Positions 48,620 to 57,163 of a DNA stretch of 64,000 bases are shown here, piece by piece. The notes beneath the pieces are model-generated. The model was not told the origin of the DNA and made no database searches. It worked only from the letters and a program-made list of their open reading frames with translations. This DNA is from Anaerolineae bacterium (lineage in GTDB: Bacteria; Chloroflexota; Anaerolineae; Aggregatilineales; Phototrophicaceae): positions 248,001-312,000 of the forward strand of contig JAJDZV010000007.1 in assembly GCA_022824465.1 (NCBI GenBank), given 5' to 3'. How positions within the stretch are numbered: the first letter of the stretch is position 1; the number at the start of each line of letters is the position of its first letter. Both the position numbers and the translations under genes were made by a program.

Positions 48620-49705
48620 ATGACCGAATTCAACGGTTTAGGCTTGCACTTGGGCAACCTCTCGCGACTGTCCTCAGCGAAGACGCGCTCGCTCAGCGCC
48701 GAGAACTTTGATGGCGCGAAGGGCCGCGGCGGTCTGGCGCGCGAAGGCACTGGCAGCCACGCTTCCCGCGACCTCGGGCAAGGCTGGAAGGTATCGCCAT
48801 CGGTGCGGATCAATGCGGGGGAAACTTTCACTATGGCCGATATCAGCGGCCCCGGCGCGATCCAGCAGATTTGGATGACGCCGACTGGCATCTGGCGCTA
48901 TTGCATCTTGCGCATTTACTGGGATGGCAGCGAGCAGCCATCGGTCGAATGTCCCATCGGCGATTTCTTCGCTGTCGGCTGGGGCGAATACGCACAGGTC
49001 ACCTCCCTGCCCATCTGCGTCAACCCGGGCAGCGCTTTCAACTCCTACTGGGAGATGCCCTTCCGGAAGCATTGCCGCATGACCATTAGCAATATCGCCG
49101 AAGAAGATATGACGCTCTACTACCAAGTGAATTACACCTTGACCGATGTGCCGGAAGACGCCGCCTATTTCCATGCCCAATTCCGCCGCGTCAACCCCCT
49201 GCCCTACAAAGACGTCTACACCATCGTCGATGGCATCCGCGGACGCGGGCATTACGTCGGAACATATGTGGCTTGGGGCGCAAACAACAACGGCTGGTGG
49301 GGCGAAGGCGAGCTAAAGTTCTACCTCGATGGCGACGATTACCCCACCATCTGCGGCACCGGGACCGAAGACTACTTCTGCGGCTCCTACAACTTCGACC
49401 CTAGCCCGCGACACAACCAGGGCTATGTCACCTTCACCACACCCTACGCCGGCTTCCACCAGGTGATCCGCCCCGACGGCGGCTACCGCTCACAGCATCG
49501 CATGGGCATGTACCGCTGGCATATCATGGACCCAATCCGCTTCGAAGCCGACTTGCGCGTGACCATGCAAGCGCTGGGCTGGGGCTATAACCGCCGCTAC
49601 CTGCCCCTGCAAGACGATATCGCCTCGGTCGCCTACTGGTATCAGGCGCTGCCGCAGGCGCCATTCCCGCCCTTGCCCGAGCGCGAGCAATTGCAGATCA
49701 TCTAG
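48620..49705 (+). CDS. DUF2961 / glycoside hydrolase family 172 protein
   Basis: A 361-residue member of the DUF2961 family, now GH172. Characterised relatives act on alpha-D-fructofuranosides, difructose dianhydrides, and D-arabinofuranosides. The signature GTGTEDYFCGSYNF is present. The two Glu at 229 (WGEGELKF) and 250 (GTGTEDYF) are 21 residues apart, the same spacing I recall for the two catalytic glutamates (270 and 291) of the characterised alpha-fructofuranosidase. There is no signal peptide, so it should act inside the cell. GGAG lies eight bases before ATG 48620; an upstream ATG at 48608 is less likely. Its 3' end overlaps the converging glycosyltransferase gene by eight bases. Confidence 0.9.
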   Translation: MTEFNGLGLHLGNLSRLSSAKTRSLSAENFDGAKGRGGLAREGTGSHASRDLGQGWKVSPSVRINAGETFTMADISGPGAIQQIWMTPTGIWRYCILRIYWDGSEQPSVECPIGDFFAVGWGEYAQVTSLPICVNPGSAFNSYWEMPFRKHCRMTISNIAEEDMTLYYQVNYTLTDVPEDAAYFHAQFRRVNPLPYKDVYTIVDGIRGRGHYVGTYVAWGANNNGWWGEGELKFYLDGDDYPTICGTGTEDYFCGSYNFDPSPRHNQGYVTFTTPYAGFHQVIRPDGGYRSQHRMGMYRWHIMDPIRFEADLRVTMQALGWGYNRRYLPLQDDIASVAYWYQALPQAPFPPLPEREQLQII

Positions 49706-50882
49706 CGCGGCAGATTTCTTCGTAAAGCCGCTCGTAGCTGGAAGCCGTCTGCGCCCAGCTGTATCGTGATTCAATCAGCGCGCGGCCGTGCGTCGAAAGC
49801 CGTTCCCGCCGGGCGGCGTCGCCCAGCAGCTCGATGGTCTTCCGCGCTATCTGGTCAATGGGAGCGACCAGGGCGGATTCCCCTTCGCAGACGTCTATCC
49901 CTTGGATGCTCAGCGGCGTCGCTACGACCGGAATGCCCATCGCCAAAGCCTCCAGAACCTTGTTCTTCAAGCCGGCGCCAAATCGCAGCGGGCAAACGAA
50001 AACAGTGCCTCGCGCCAGGTAGGGCGTTACTTCCGGCACATGTCCGCTGACTTCAATGCGGTCATTCGCCATTTCCCGCAGCCAAGCCGGCGGATTGTTG
50101 CCGATCAACTGCAGCCGCGCCTCCGGCACAACCCGGCAGACGTCGGGCAGCACCATGTCAATGAGAATGCGCGCGGCGTCTTGGTTCGGCGGGTATTCAT
50201 AGTTGCCGACGAATAGCAGCGTATGCGGATCGCGCTCGACTTCCGGCGGGCGAAAGCGCTCGAGCTCTATGCCGTTGGGTATCACGTCGACCGATAGCTC
50301 CGGCTGCAGCTCGCGCAGCAGCGCCCGGTCCGCTTCTGAGATGACCACGCACCGGTCGTAGGGTTCGAACATGAATTGCTCGAAGCGCCGCGCTAAAGGC
50401 AAACGGAGGCGCGCGCCAATCTGGCCCTGAGCGGAAGCTGTCTGCAAATACAGCGTATGCGATTCATAAGGTGTGATCACATTGGGCAAATGGGCGAAGA
50501 GCGGATGATACTCGTATACGCTGACTGAGCCGAAGCAGTGTGCCAGGTCATAGTCGCCCTGCTTCAGTCGCGCGGCAATCGCCTGCCAGAGCGGCGGGCA
50601 AAAGCTCCCCTCGGCAGACGTAGCGAAACGCGCGCCAGGCGCAAACAAGCGGCGAAGGTATGCCATGCCCTTGCGGCGCGGCTCAGCGAACAACTCGATG
50701 TGGCGGAAGAAGGAGCGGTACTTGTCTATCTGCTGCGGACCCTCGCCGCAGTCATACAGCGCCAGCAAATCCACGACGTGGCCGCGCCGGGATAGCTCGC
50801 GCGCCAAATGCCAGATAATCAGCCGATCGCCGAGATGCAGCGGATAAGGCGGGCAGCGCGATATAAGCAGGATGGTCGTCAT
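49698..50882 (-). CDS. GT4-family glycosyltransferase
   Basis: A 394-residue GT-B fold glycosyltransferase, similar to the sugar transferases of exopolysaccharide clusters (the PEP-CTERM/EpsH-associated type). The N-terminal domain begins LLISRCPPYPLHLGDRLI. The C-terminal donor-binding domain has VPNGIELERF-like, LLFVGNYEYPPNQDA, and FGAGLKNKVLEALAMGIPVV, which contains the Glu that contacts the nucleotide sugar. It probably adds a hexose during surface polysaccharide assembly; donor and acceptor are unknown. It stands alone, and tRNA-Phe lies upstream at 51001-51073. Confidence 0.92.
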   Translation of the reverse strand: MTTILLISRCPPYPLHLGDRLIIWHLARELSRRGHVVDLLALYDCGEGPQQIDKYRSFFRHIELFAEPRRKGMAYLRRLFAPGARFATSAEGSFCPPLWQAIAARLKQGDYDLAHCFGSVSVYEYHPLFAHLPNVITPYESHTLYLQTASAQGQIGARLRLPLARRFEQFMFEPYDRCVVISEADRALLRELQPELSVDVIPNGIELERFRPPEVERDPHTLLFVGNYEYPPNQDAARILIDMVLPDVCRVVPEARLQLIGNNPPAWLREMANDRIEVSGHVPEVTPYLARGTVFVCPLRFGAGLKNKVLEALAMGIPVVATPLSIQGIDVCEGESALVAPIDQIARKTIELLGDAARRERLSTHGRALIESRYSWAQTASSYERLYEEICRAR

Positions 50883-51000
50883 TGGCCAGCGGTCGAGAGT
50901 GGATTGGGCATGATCGTAGCAGCGAAATGACTAGGCGGTAAGCCCAGGCGCAAGCGACGGACCAAAAGCAAAAACTCGCCGCAAGGACGAGCATTTTCTG

Positions 51001-51073
51001 TGCCGAGACCCAGACTTGAACTGGGGACACCCGCATTTTCAGTGCGATGCTCTACCAACTGAGCTATCTCGGC
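51001..51073 (-). tRNA. tRNA-Phe (GAA)
   Basis: Full cloverleaf on the minus strand. The acceptor stem GCCGAGA/TCTCGGC is followed by discriminator A. The D-arm GCTCAGTTGGTAGAGC, anticodon stem TCGCA/TGCGG with loop CTGAAAA (anticodon GAA), five-base variable loop and T-arm CCCAG-TTCAAGT-CTGGG are all present. The CCA end is not encoded. Confidence 0.97.
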
Positions 51074-51123
51074 AATTTTCCAAGAAATTGGAACAAACAG
51101 TGTAGAGCTTGCGTCCACCGATG

Positions 51124-51975
51124 TCAAGACAATTGTCGCGTTTCCAGCCACTCGCCGATGACGCGCGCAGTCTCCAGCGGCGTCGCCTGCGGGAAGAGAT
51201 GACCCTGCCCTTTCAACTCGTGAAAGTCAGCTTCAGGCGCCAGCTTTCGCGCCAATGTAAACGAAGATTCTGGAAGCGTGTCGCTGTATTCGGCGCGGAC
51301 GATCAAGGTCGGCGCTATGCCGTTGAGCTTGGCTAAACCTTGCCAGACATCGCGGTAGACTGTGGAGAAGTAATGCGCCTCCCAGGCTGTGCTCCAACGC
51401 AACTCGAAGCCGGAACAATCAGCCCGCGGCTGCAACCCATGCTCGACATACAGCCTTAGGGCTTCCTCGCTCCAATCGGCGAAGACGCGCTTCTCCCGAA
51501 AGCGCGCCAGAGCTTCAGCGCGGCTGGCGAAAAACCTGCGCCGCCTCAGCGCTCCGCCAACCAGCGGAAACTCTTGAATCGCGCCATCGTCCCAAGCCCT
51601 CTCGAGCATGTTAAGCATCGTCTGCGGCAGGATGACTGGGTCAAGCATGATAAGGGCTTTGAAGCGCTCGGGAGCCTTGAGCAGCGCCAGCATTGAGACG
51701 ATGCCGCCGAGCGAGTGACCGACCAAGACCACATCGCACAGCTCATGCCGCTCGAAACCAGCCAGCAGATCATCAGCGTCGGCCTGCCAACTGCGATAAC
51801 CGACTGGCGGCGGCTCGTCGCCCCATAGCGCCCGCGGCGGCAGGCTGATCGCGCGGAATCCCGGCAAATGGCGCAGCATGGGCAGGTAGGTCTCTGGCGG
51901 GAAGCCGTTGGCCGGCATGATATGCAGCAGGGGCGCCGCGGAATCGCCGGTCAGTTCAATCAGTTGCTGCGACAT
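51124..51975 (-). CDS. Alpha/beta hydrolase
   Basis: A 283-residue serine hydrolase with the alpha/beta fold. The nucleophile elbow is VGHSLGG (Ser about residue 107), the histidine is in GQGHLFP near the C-terminus, and the acidic member is probably in RAEYSDT. The oxyanion region is in HIMPANGFPPETYLP. The lid (about 130-215) is helical and Arg-rich. Members hydrolyse esters, lactones or haloalkanes, or work without hydrolysis, so the substrate is unknown. No signal peptide. It is transcribed divergently from the DUF2304 gene 83 bases away. Confidence 0.9.
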   Translation of the reverse strand: MSQQLIELTGDSAAPLLHIMPANGFPPETYLPMLRHLPGFRAISLPPRALWGDEPPPVGYRSWQADADDLLAGFERHELCDVVLVGHSLGGIVSMLALLKAPERFKALIMLDPVILPQTMLNMLERAWDDGAIQEFPLVGGALRRRRFFASRAEALARFREKRVFADWSEEALRLYVEHGLQPRADCSGFELRWSTAWEAHYFSTVYRDVWQGLAKLNGIAPTLIVRAEYSDTLPESSFTLARKLAPEADFHELKGQGHLFPQATPLETARVIGEWLETRQLS

Positions 51976-52058
51976 GCCGCAAGCCGTTCGGTGCTATTTT
52001 AGTAGAGGACTGTGCATTTCCCGGCTGTAAGCTATGGGAGCAACCGAGGAGTCTCAAC

Positions 52059-52439
52059 ATGATCGATCGATCCATAATCTTTGCGGTCGGGGCGTCGCTT
52101 GTCGCGCTGCTGGTGGTGCTAGAATTGGTGCGGCGGCGGCATCTAAGCGAAGAATACTCGCTGCTCTGGCTGGGCACGGCGATCGTCATGTTGGTGATCG
52201 GCGTCTGGCGCGACCTTCTGCATGGCTTGGCCGACCTCGTCAACATCGAGTATCCGCCAAACCTGCTCTTCCTGCTCGCGGCACTATTCCTGCTCTTCAT
52301 CCAGCTGTATTTCTCCACCGTCATTACGCGGCTTACCCACGAGAGCAAAGAATCTGCCCAGCAGATCGCGCTCCTACGCTTTGAGCTCGAGCAATTACGC
52401 CGCGAGCAATTTGACAGCGACGAAGACGAATCCGACTAA
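52059..52439 (+). CDS. DUF2304 domain-containing membrane protein
   Basis: A 126-residue membrane protein with three hydrophobic segments (about 6-24, 36-52 and 67-90) and a charged, coiled-coil-like C-terminal tail rich in Glu, Gln and Arg. The EEYSLLWLG motif after the first span is the DUF2304 signature. Members often lie beside glycosyltransferase and polyprenol-sugar genes and may act in cell-envelope glycan assembly, but the role is not established. The last 45 bases overlap the 3' end of the converging rhomboid gene. Confidence 0.88.
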   Translation: MIDRSIIFAVGASLVALLVVLELVRRRHLSEEYSLLWLGTAIVMLVIGVWRDLLHGLADLVNIEYPPNLLFLLAALFLLFIQLYFSTVITRLTHESKESAQQIALLRFELEQLRREQFDSDEDESD

Positions 52440-53225
52440 GGCGCCGACATAAATCACCAGATCGAGCAGCCGCAGCCGCAGTGGATTACGATCCGCCGCA
52501 ACGATCTTACGCAAGCCGGTATCCTGGTGCGCCAGCAGCGTGATACGCGGACCGATGCGCAAGGCGAGAAGCGCGCCGCCGAGCATGCCGCCGATATGCC
52601 CCCAATTGTCAATGCGCGAGCCGGGGAAGAAGCCTATCAACAGATTGATGCCGATGATAAAAGCCATGTGGCGCAACTGCTCGCGGACGTTGGCATAGAG
52701 CCGTTTGTTCTGATACAAATGAACCGCGTGTGCCGCGAAGATGGCGAAGACCGCGCCAGACGCCCCGACCGACGCGCCTTGCAGCCCGCCCAGCGCCAAG
52801 CTCAATGCTGAACCGGTCAAGCCGCCAAGCACATAGACAAGCAGAAATCGCAGCCGACCGAACACTGGCTCAACCGCCAGCCCAACGATGTAAAGCGCAT
52901 AGATGTTGAAGAATACGTGGCCGAGACTGCCATGCAGAAACATGGCCGTTATCAGACGATAAAACTCGCCATGGTGAACTACCAACTGTGGAATAAGCGC
53001 GCCGCCGAGGAACAGTTCCCTTTCCACCTGCGGCTCAAGGAAACCGACCAAATAGATCAGACCATTGATCGCCATCAAGCCAAAGGTCAGCGGAGCCACG
53101 ACTAACGAAGGACGGCGACGGCTCTTGACGCGCCTGTCGCCCTCCGACATCGCTGCCGGTTCCCCCATGCCCTTTTGATTTAGCGGATGGTCATTCTCGC
53201 CGTTTGATTGCATCACAGCATCCAA
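52395..53225 (-). CDS. Rhomboid-family intramembrane serine protease
   Basis: A 276-residue membrane protease. The catalytic dyad is Ser156 in VGASGAVF and His210 in NWGHIGG. The HGSLGHVFFN segment supplies the conserved His and Asn of the oxyanion side. Six membrane segments follow a polar N-terminus of about 40 residues (SEGDRRVKSRRRPS). The C-terminus adds a further span (YVGALVGFVFVAVKLLA). It would cleave membrane-bound substrates within the bilayer. ATG 53225 or 53213 can serve as start. It is transcribed divergently from the 53418 gene. Confidence 0.93.
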   Translation of the reverse strand: MDAVMQSNGENDHPLNQKGMGEPAAMSEGDRRVKSRRRPSLVVAPLTFGLMAINGLIYLVGFLEPQVERELFLGGALIPQLVVHHGEFYRLITAMFLHGSLGHVFFNIYALYIVGLAVEPVFGRLRFLLVYVLGGLTGSALSLALGGLQGASVGASGAVFAIFAAHAVHLYQNKRLYANVREQLRHMAFIIGINLLIGFFPGSRIDNWGHIGGMLGGALLALRIGPRITLLAHQDTGLRKIVAADRNPLRLRLLDLVIYVGALVGFVFVAVKLLAA

Positions 53226-53341
53226 TCTGTCTTGGCTGACGTCGCTAGTGAGATTACGCGGATTCTGCCCCTTGGTGGCGCGAACGGACCCTCAACGCCA
53301 CTGAAAACCGGAGAATCACGTGCAAAAGCGGCTTGGTTTAT

Positions 53342-53353
53342 GATAAGCTTATC
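53342..53353. promoter_or_regulatory. 12-bp perfect palindrome in divergent gap
   Basis: GATAAGCTTATC is perfectly palindromic and lies between the divergent rhomboid and 53418 genes, about 65 bases upstream of the latter. It could be an operator for either gene; no regulator is nearby. Confidence 0.3.
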
Positions 53354-53417
53354 GTGCGCTTGCTTCAATGCGCATCGTGTTATGCAGACAATGAAATAGT
53401 GTAGGGATCTAGCCCCA

Positions 53418-53855
53418 ATGTCCGACCAATCGTCCGCCGATATTATGATCGTTCCCGAAGAGATCCTATGTGAAAAGCACGAAGAAGGCGACGCCTGCGA
53501 TGTTATCGTGCAAATGGAAGACGGGACTGTCTATACTGCCTTGTTCGCTACGCTTTCCTATATTCATCGACAACTGGCGCTGACTTGGATGGTCACCGAG
53601 TCCATTCCCGAAACGGCGCCGGTACGCTACGCCGTGCTCGATACGCCTCATATCATTGTGGAGCGACTGGAATTAGACACGATTGAAGACACCATTGACA
53701 ATTTAGTGGCTCAGGATGTCTTCGAAAGCCTCTTTACGCGCGTTACCGAGGACCAGCGTGAGGATGCCCCGACAGAGAGCCGCGCCAAACAGCTCGCCAC
53801 GCAAGAGATCGCCCAGGCTGTCATTGAAGAAGTCCTAGTGCTCTTCGACAGTTGA
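53418..53855 (+). CDS. Acidic protein of unknown function
   Basis: A 145-residue strongly acidic, soluble protein. I do not recognise the family. The N-terminal half (VIVQMEDGTVYTALFATLSYI) looks like beta strands, and the C-terminal third (TESRAKQLATQEIAQAVIEEVLVLF) is a probable amphipathic helix. There is no signal peptide, metal motif or membrane segment. Codon use fits the neighbours, and the frame is clean, so it is probably a real gene. It precedes thrS by 153 bases on the same strand, although thrS appears to have its own promoter. Confidence 0.7.
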   Translation: MSDQSSADIMIVPEEILCEKHEEGDACDVIVQMEDGTVYTALFATLSYIHRQLALTWMVTESIPETAPVRYAVLDTPHIIVERLELDTIEDTIDNLVAQDVFESLFTRVTEDQREDAPTESRAKQLATQEIAQAVIEEVLVLFDS

Positions 53856-53890
53856 TCGTGTGTGTGATCGCGCGCGGCGACTGCCCCTTT

Positions 53891-53917
53891 CTGACAATCC
53901 GCCTTCACCACTATAAT
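53891..53917 (+). promoter_or_regulatory. Putative promoter of thrS
   Basis: TATAAT at 53912-53917 matches the -10 consensus exactly. The best -35 is CTGACA at 53891-53896 with a short 15-base spacer, or overlapping variants of it with 16-17 bases. The leader is about 85 bases and shows no T-box or other recognisable riboswitch. Confidence 0.4.
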
Positions 53918-54008
53918 TTCTCGCGGCGCGCCCGGCGGCCCAGGTCCCGATGCCGCCTGATCGTCAACCTGCGGTTCACATAAGAAATCCGACTTTTGGG
54001 GTACCCGA

Positions 54009-55820
54009 ATGACCGAAGAACGATACGAGGAAAGCCAACTCTACAAAATTCGACATTCGGCCGCGCATGTTATGGCAGAGGCGATGTTGGAGCGCTTTCC
54101 CGAAGCGAAGATAGCCATTGGTCCGCCGATCGAGGACGGTTTCTACTACGACTTTGATCTGCCCGCGGCTGTCACCGACGCGGATATCAAGTGGGTCGAA
54201 AAGCGAATGAAGAAGATAATATCGGGGCGCCACGAATTCTCTATGCGCGCGATCACCGCCGACGAAGCCCGGGATCTGTTCCGCGACCAACCCTACAAAC
54301 TTGAGCTCATAGACGACCTGGTCAATGGCAGGCTGGACGACAACGGGGCGCCAATCGCCGATCCAACCGACCGCTTGACCATTTACACGCAGAACAAGTT
54401 CACCGATCTCTGCCGCGGTCCCCACGTAGCGAACACCAAGGACATCAATCCCAAAGCGGTTAGCGTCACGCTGCGTCCTCCCGCTGGCGCCTATTGGCGC
54501 GGCGACGAAAAACGTCCGCAATTGACGCGCGTCTACGGCACGGCCTGGCGGACGCCGGAGGAACTTGCGGATTACCGCCAGCGCCTGGAAGAAGCGGTTA
54601 AGCGCGACCATCGCGTGCTGGGCGAGAAGCTCGACCTCTTCATCATCGATTCAATGGTGGGCAAGGGATTGCCGCTCTGGCTGCCGGAAGGCGCGACTCT
54701 GCGCGATACGCTGGAACGCTGGCTGCGCGCTATTCAGATCGAGCGCGGCTACCTGCCGGTGGTCACGCCGCATCTGGGCAATATCGAACTATACAAGACT
54801 TCCGGGCACTATCCCTATTATGCCGACAGTCAATACAGCCCGATTGACGTGGACGGCGATGAGTTTATGCTCCGCCCGATGAATTGCCCGCACCATTGCC
54901 GCATCTACAGTAGTCAGCCGCGTTCATATCGCGATCTGCCGCTGCGCTATGCCGAGTTCGGCACGGTCTATCGTTACGAGCAATCCGGCGAATTGCGGGG
55001 CTTGACGCGAGTGCGAGGCTTCACTGTCGACGACGCCCATCTTTTCGTGCGCCCCGACCAACTGCTGGACGAATTCAAAGGCGTGGTGAACCTGATACAG
55101 CATGTCTTCGGCGCCTTGGGCATGGCCGACTTCCGCGCCCGCATCGGCACGCGCGACCCAGACAGCGACAAGTACGTCGGCGATAACGCCCTGTGGGAAG
55201 AAGCCACGGTCGCAATTATCGCCGCTTGCGATGAGTTGGGATTGGATTATCACATCGAGCCGGGGGAAGCGGCCTTCTATGGACCGAAGCTGGACTTCAT
55301 CGTGCGCGATGTGCTCAAGCGCGAATGGCAACTGGGCACGGTGCAAGTCGATTACAATTTGCCGCAGCGCTTCGACCTGGAATATGTCGACAAAGACAAT
55401 GAACGCAAACGCCCGGTCATGATCCATCGCGCGCCCTTCGGCAGTTTGGAGCGATTCATCGGCATCCTCATCGAGCATTTCGCCGGCGCCTTCCCGCCCT
55501 GGCTGGCGCCGACGCAGGCGATAATCATCCCCATCCGCGAGAGCCACAATGATTACGCCAGCGAAGTGGAAACCCTGCTCAAATCGCGGGGGATGCGCGT
55601 CAAAGCCGACTTGCAAGACCGCAACATGCGCTCGAAGATCAGGCAGCATCGGCGGATGAATATCCCCTGGCTACTAATCGTCGGCGACCGTGACGCGGCC
55701 AATCGCACGGTCAGCGTCCGCCTGCGCAGCGACGAGGATCTGGGAGCGATGCCGCTGGAGGCCTTCGCGGACGCCGCGGCGGCAAAGATTAACTCACATG
55801 TTCAAGAAATCGGATTTTGA
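54009..55820 (+). CDS. thrS: Threonine--tRNA ligase without TGS domain
   Basis: Charges tRNA-Thr with threonine in the cytoplasm. The protein is 603 residues, shorter than the usual 640 or so because it lacks the N-terminal TGS domain. It begins almost directly with the editing domain (RHSAAHVMAEA, His16 and His20; CRGPH near residue 138). The catalytic core has the zinc ligands in MNCPHH, motif 2 in YRYEQSGELRGLTRVRGF, and motif 3 at the end of the core (FGSLERFIGILIEH). The anticodon-binding domain occupies about 500-603 (AIIIPIRESHNDYA). A clear coding upstream extension for TGS is not present. It is the most reliable housekeeping gene in the window. Confidence 0.97.
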   Translation: MTEERYEESQLYKIRHSAAHVMAEAMLERFPEAKIAIGPPIEDGFYYDFDLPAAVTDADIKWVEKRMKKIISGRHEFSMRAITADEARDLFRDQPYKLELIDDLVNGRLDDNGAPIADPTDRLTIYTQNKFTDLCRGPHVANTKDINPKAVSVTLRPPAGAYWRGDEKRPQLTRVYGTAWRTPEELADYRQRLEEAVKRDHRVLGEKLDLFIIDSMVGKGLPLWLPEGATLRDTLERWLRAIQIERGYLPVVTPHLGNIELYKTSGHYPYYADSQYSPIDVDGDEFMLRPMNCPHHCRIYSSQPRSYRDLPLRYAEFGTVYRYEQSGELRGLTRVRGFTVDDAHLFVRPDQLLDEFKGVVNLIQHVFGALGMADFRARIGTRDPDSDKYVGDNALWEEATVAIIAACDELGLDYHIEPGEAAFYGPKLDFIVRDVLKREWQLGTVQVDYNLPQRFDLEYVDKDNERKRPVMIHRAPFGSLERFIGILIEHFAGAFPPWLAPTQAIIIPIRESHNDYASEVETLLKSRGMRVKADLQDRNMRSKIRQHRRMNIPWLLIVGDRDAANRTVSVRLRSDEDLGAMPLEAFADAAAAKINSHVQEIGF

Positions 55821-55935
55821 GGTTAACTATCAACGTCGCAGGACAGTTATGACTACCGTCGCAGCCCGGTAGACCATTTACTCGATGCCAATTAAACATA
55901 ATCGCTATCCACCAAAAGAGGACAGCTTCACATCT

Positions 55936-56229
55936 CTAATCACGACAAGAAATCTGAATGCTGTAAACTCCAGTTCGCAGATTCGGCCTCCCAACGCCTG
56001 TTTGACGCGCAGATGTTATTTCACAGCCTCGAGGTGCTGAGAATCCCATAGTATCGACACGATGGTGATTAGCTGTCGAAACAATGTCAGCAACTGTCGG
56101 CACGAGAAGTAACATAGAAAGAACAAACGCGGCTCCAGTTGCGATCATAACAAGACAAATAACAAAGAACTGAGTGTTCGTAAAAGTCGGCTTTGCTGGA
56201 TGATTCTTTCCATACGAAAAGCCTCTCAT
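55936..56229 (-). CDS. Small hypothetical protein with one membrane segment
   Basis: A 97-residue open frame with an AAGGGGA ribosome-binding site a few bases before ATG 56229. One hydrophobic segment (FFVICLVMIATGAAFVLSMLLL, split here as residues about 22-43) suggests a single-span membrane protein with a Cys-containing tail. The surrounding DNA is more AT-rich than the window average, and no family is recognised. It lies between thrS and tRNA-Arg and may be recently acquired or not a real gene. Confidence 0.45.
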   Translation of the reverse strand: MRGFSYGKNHPAKPTFTNTQFFVICLVMIATGAAFVLSMLLLVPTVADIVSTANHHRVDTMGFSAPRGCEITSARQTGVGRPNLRTGVYSIQISCRD

Positions 56230-56706
56230 GATTTCCCCTTGATTAGTCTATATTGACGAGGATGGCTTTGATTCGTGTTTTGGGGATCATTGCCAATCTC
56301 AAATACACGCAAACAATAAGCGATTCACCTACAACAGACCATAGAATGCGCAGCAGTACTAATTCCTGTCTGCCACATCAGCGCTCCAGGCAGGACTCGA
56401 ACCTGCGACACTTGGTTTAGGAAACCAATGCTCTATCCACTGAGCTACTGGAGCCAACATTTCTGCCACAGATTATATCAGACAGTATCCGCGCCTCAAG
56501 CCTGCTCTGGCGCGGCGATGTTTTCGGCGACGCAAAAACGTTGCCTCTTGCCCGATTACGGCGGTCAGATCTTGCCGGCGAAACCAGACATTAACAGTAG
56601 CCACAAACGGCAAGTTGGGCTACCATAGCGCAGGTAACCGCAGTCAAGTAAGTTTTCGCTAGCGACAGCGTCATATTAGCAATGCGAAACGGCAAGGAGT
56701 CAGCAA
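56230..56706. other. Intergenic region containing tRNA-Arg
   Basis: AT-rich in its left part, GC-rich towards the ferredoxin gene. It holds tRNA-Arg (56382-56454). I see no attachment-site duplication, integrase fragment or further gene. Confidence 0.5.
56382..56454 (-). tRNA. tRNA-Arg (CCT)
   Basis: Cloverleaf on the minus strand. The acceptor stem GCTCCAG/CTGGAGC is followed by discriminator G. The D-arm GCTCAGTGGATAGAGC, anticodon stem TTGGT/ACCAA with loop TTCCTAA (anticodon CCT), variable loop GTGTC and T-arm GCAGG-TTCGAGT-CCTGC are all present. The CCA end is not encoded. Confidence 0.97.
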
Positions 56707-57060
56707 ATGACGCATATCATCACCAGCCTGTGCTTGAGAGATGGCGCCTGCGTTGAGGTATGCCCGGTCGAGTGTATCATCGGCGGCAAGCCGGAAAACG
56801 AGTGGCCCTGGTATTACATTGACCCCGATACCTGTATCGATTGCGGCGCTTGCATCCCCGAATGCCCCTACGAAGCCATCTACGTCGAAGAAGAGGTCCC
56901 GTCCGATTACGAGATGATGGAGGGGCAAGAACGCGTGCCTCATGACGTCAGGGTGATCATTGAGCACGAAGAAGGCGATATCATCGACCTCACGCCGGAT
57001 ATCGCTCCGAATTACGATTTCTTCACCCAAGGACCTGGCTACGACGCGCTCAATATGTAG
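56707..57060 (+). CDS. Ferredoxin with two iron-sulfur clusters
   Basis: A 117-residue electron carrier of the bacterial 7Fe/8Fe ferredoxin type. The N-terminal cluster ligands are in CLRDGACVEVCPVECI (Cys9, 15 and 19 with 23) and the second cluster in CIDCGACIPECP (Cys43, 46, 49 and 53). The spacing of the first group fits a [3Fe-4S] or an altered [4Fe-4S] site. An acidic C-terminal tail of about 60 residues follows, longer than in small ferredoxins. AAGGAG precedes the ATG. No partner enzyme is adjacent. Confidence 0.92.
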   Translation: MTHIITSLCLRDGACVEVCPVECIIGGKPENEWPWYYIDPDTCIDCGACIPECPYEAIYVEEEVPSDYEMMEGQERVPHDVRVIIEHEEGDIIDLTPDIAPNYDFFTQGPGYDALNM

Positions 57061-57107
57061 CGGCTGAATCAAGAGCCTGTCCACTCCTATCGCCGACAAA
57101 CCAATCG

Positions 57108-57163
57108 TCCCTCCCGCGCTCAATCCGTAGCAATGCCAATGAGATTGAACCGCTCAGGAGGGA
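57108..57163. other. Nested inverted repeat between convergent genes
   Basis: TCCCTCC (57108-57114) pairs with GGAGGGA (57157-57163), and TCAATC (57120-57125) pairs with GATTGA (57143-57148) inside it. It lies between the ferredoxin and EamA genes, overlapping the last codons of the latter, and may act as a weak bidirectional terminator. Its outer arms resemble the C-rich repeats A-C. Confidence 0.35.

Noticed and set aside
53856..54008. T-box or other riboswitch in front of thrS
   Set aside because: The 85-base leader has no T-box bulge, specifier stem or terminator/antiterminator pair that I can recognise.
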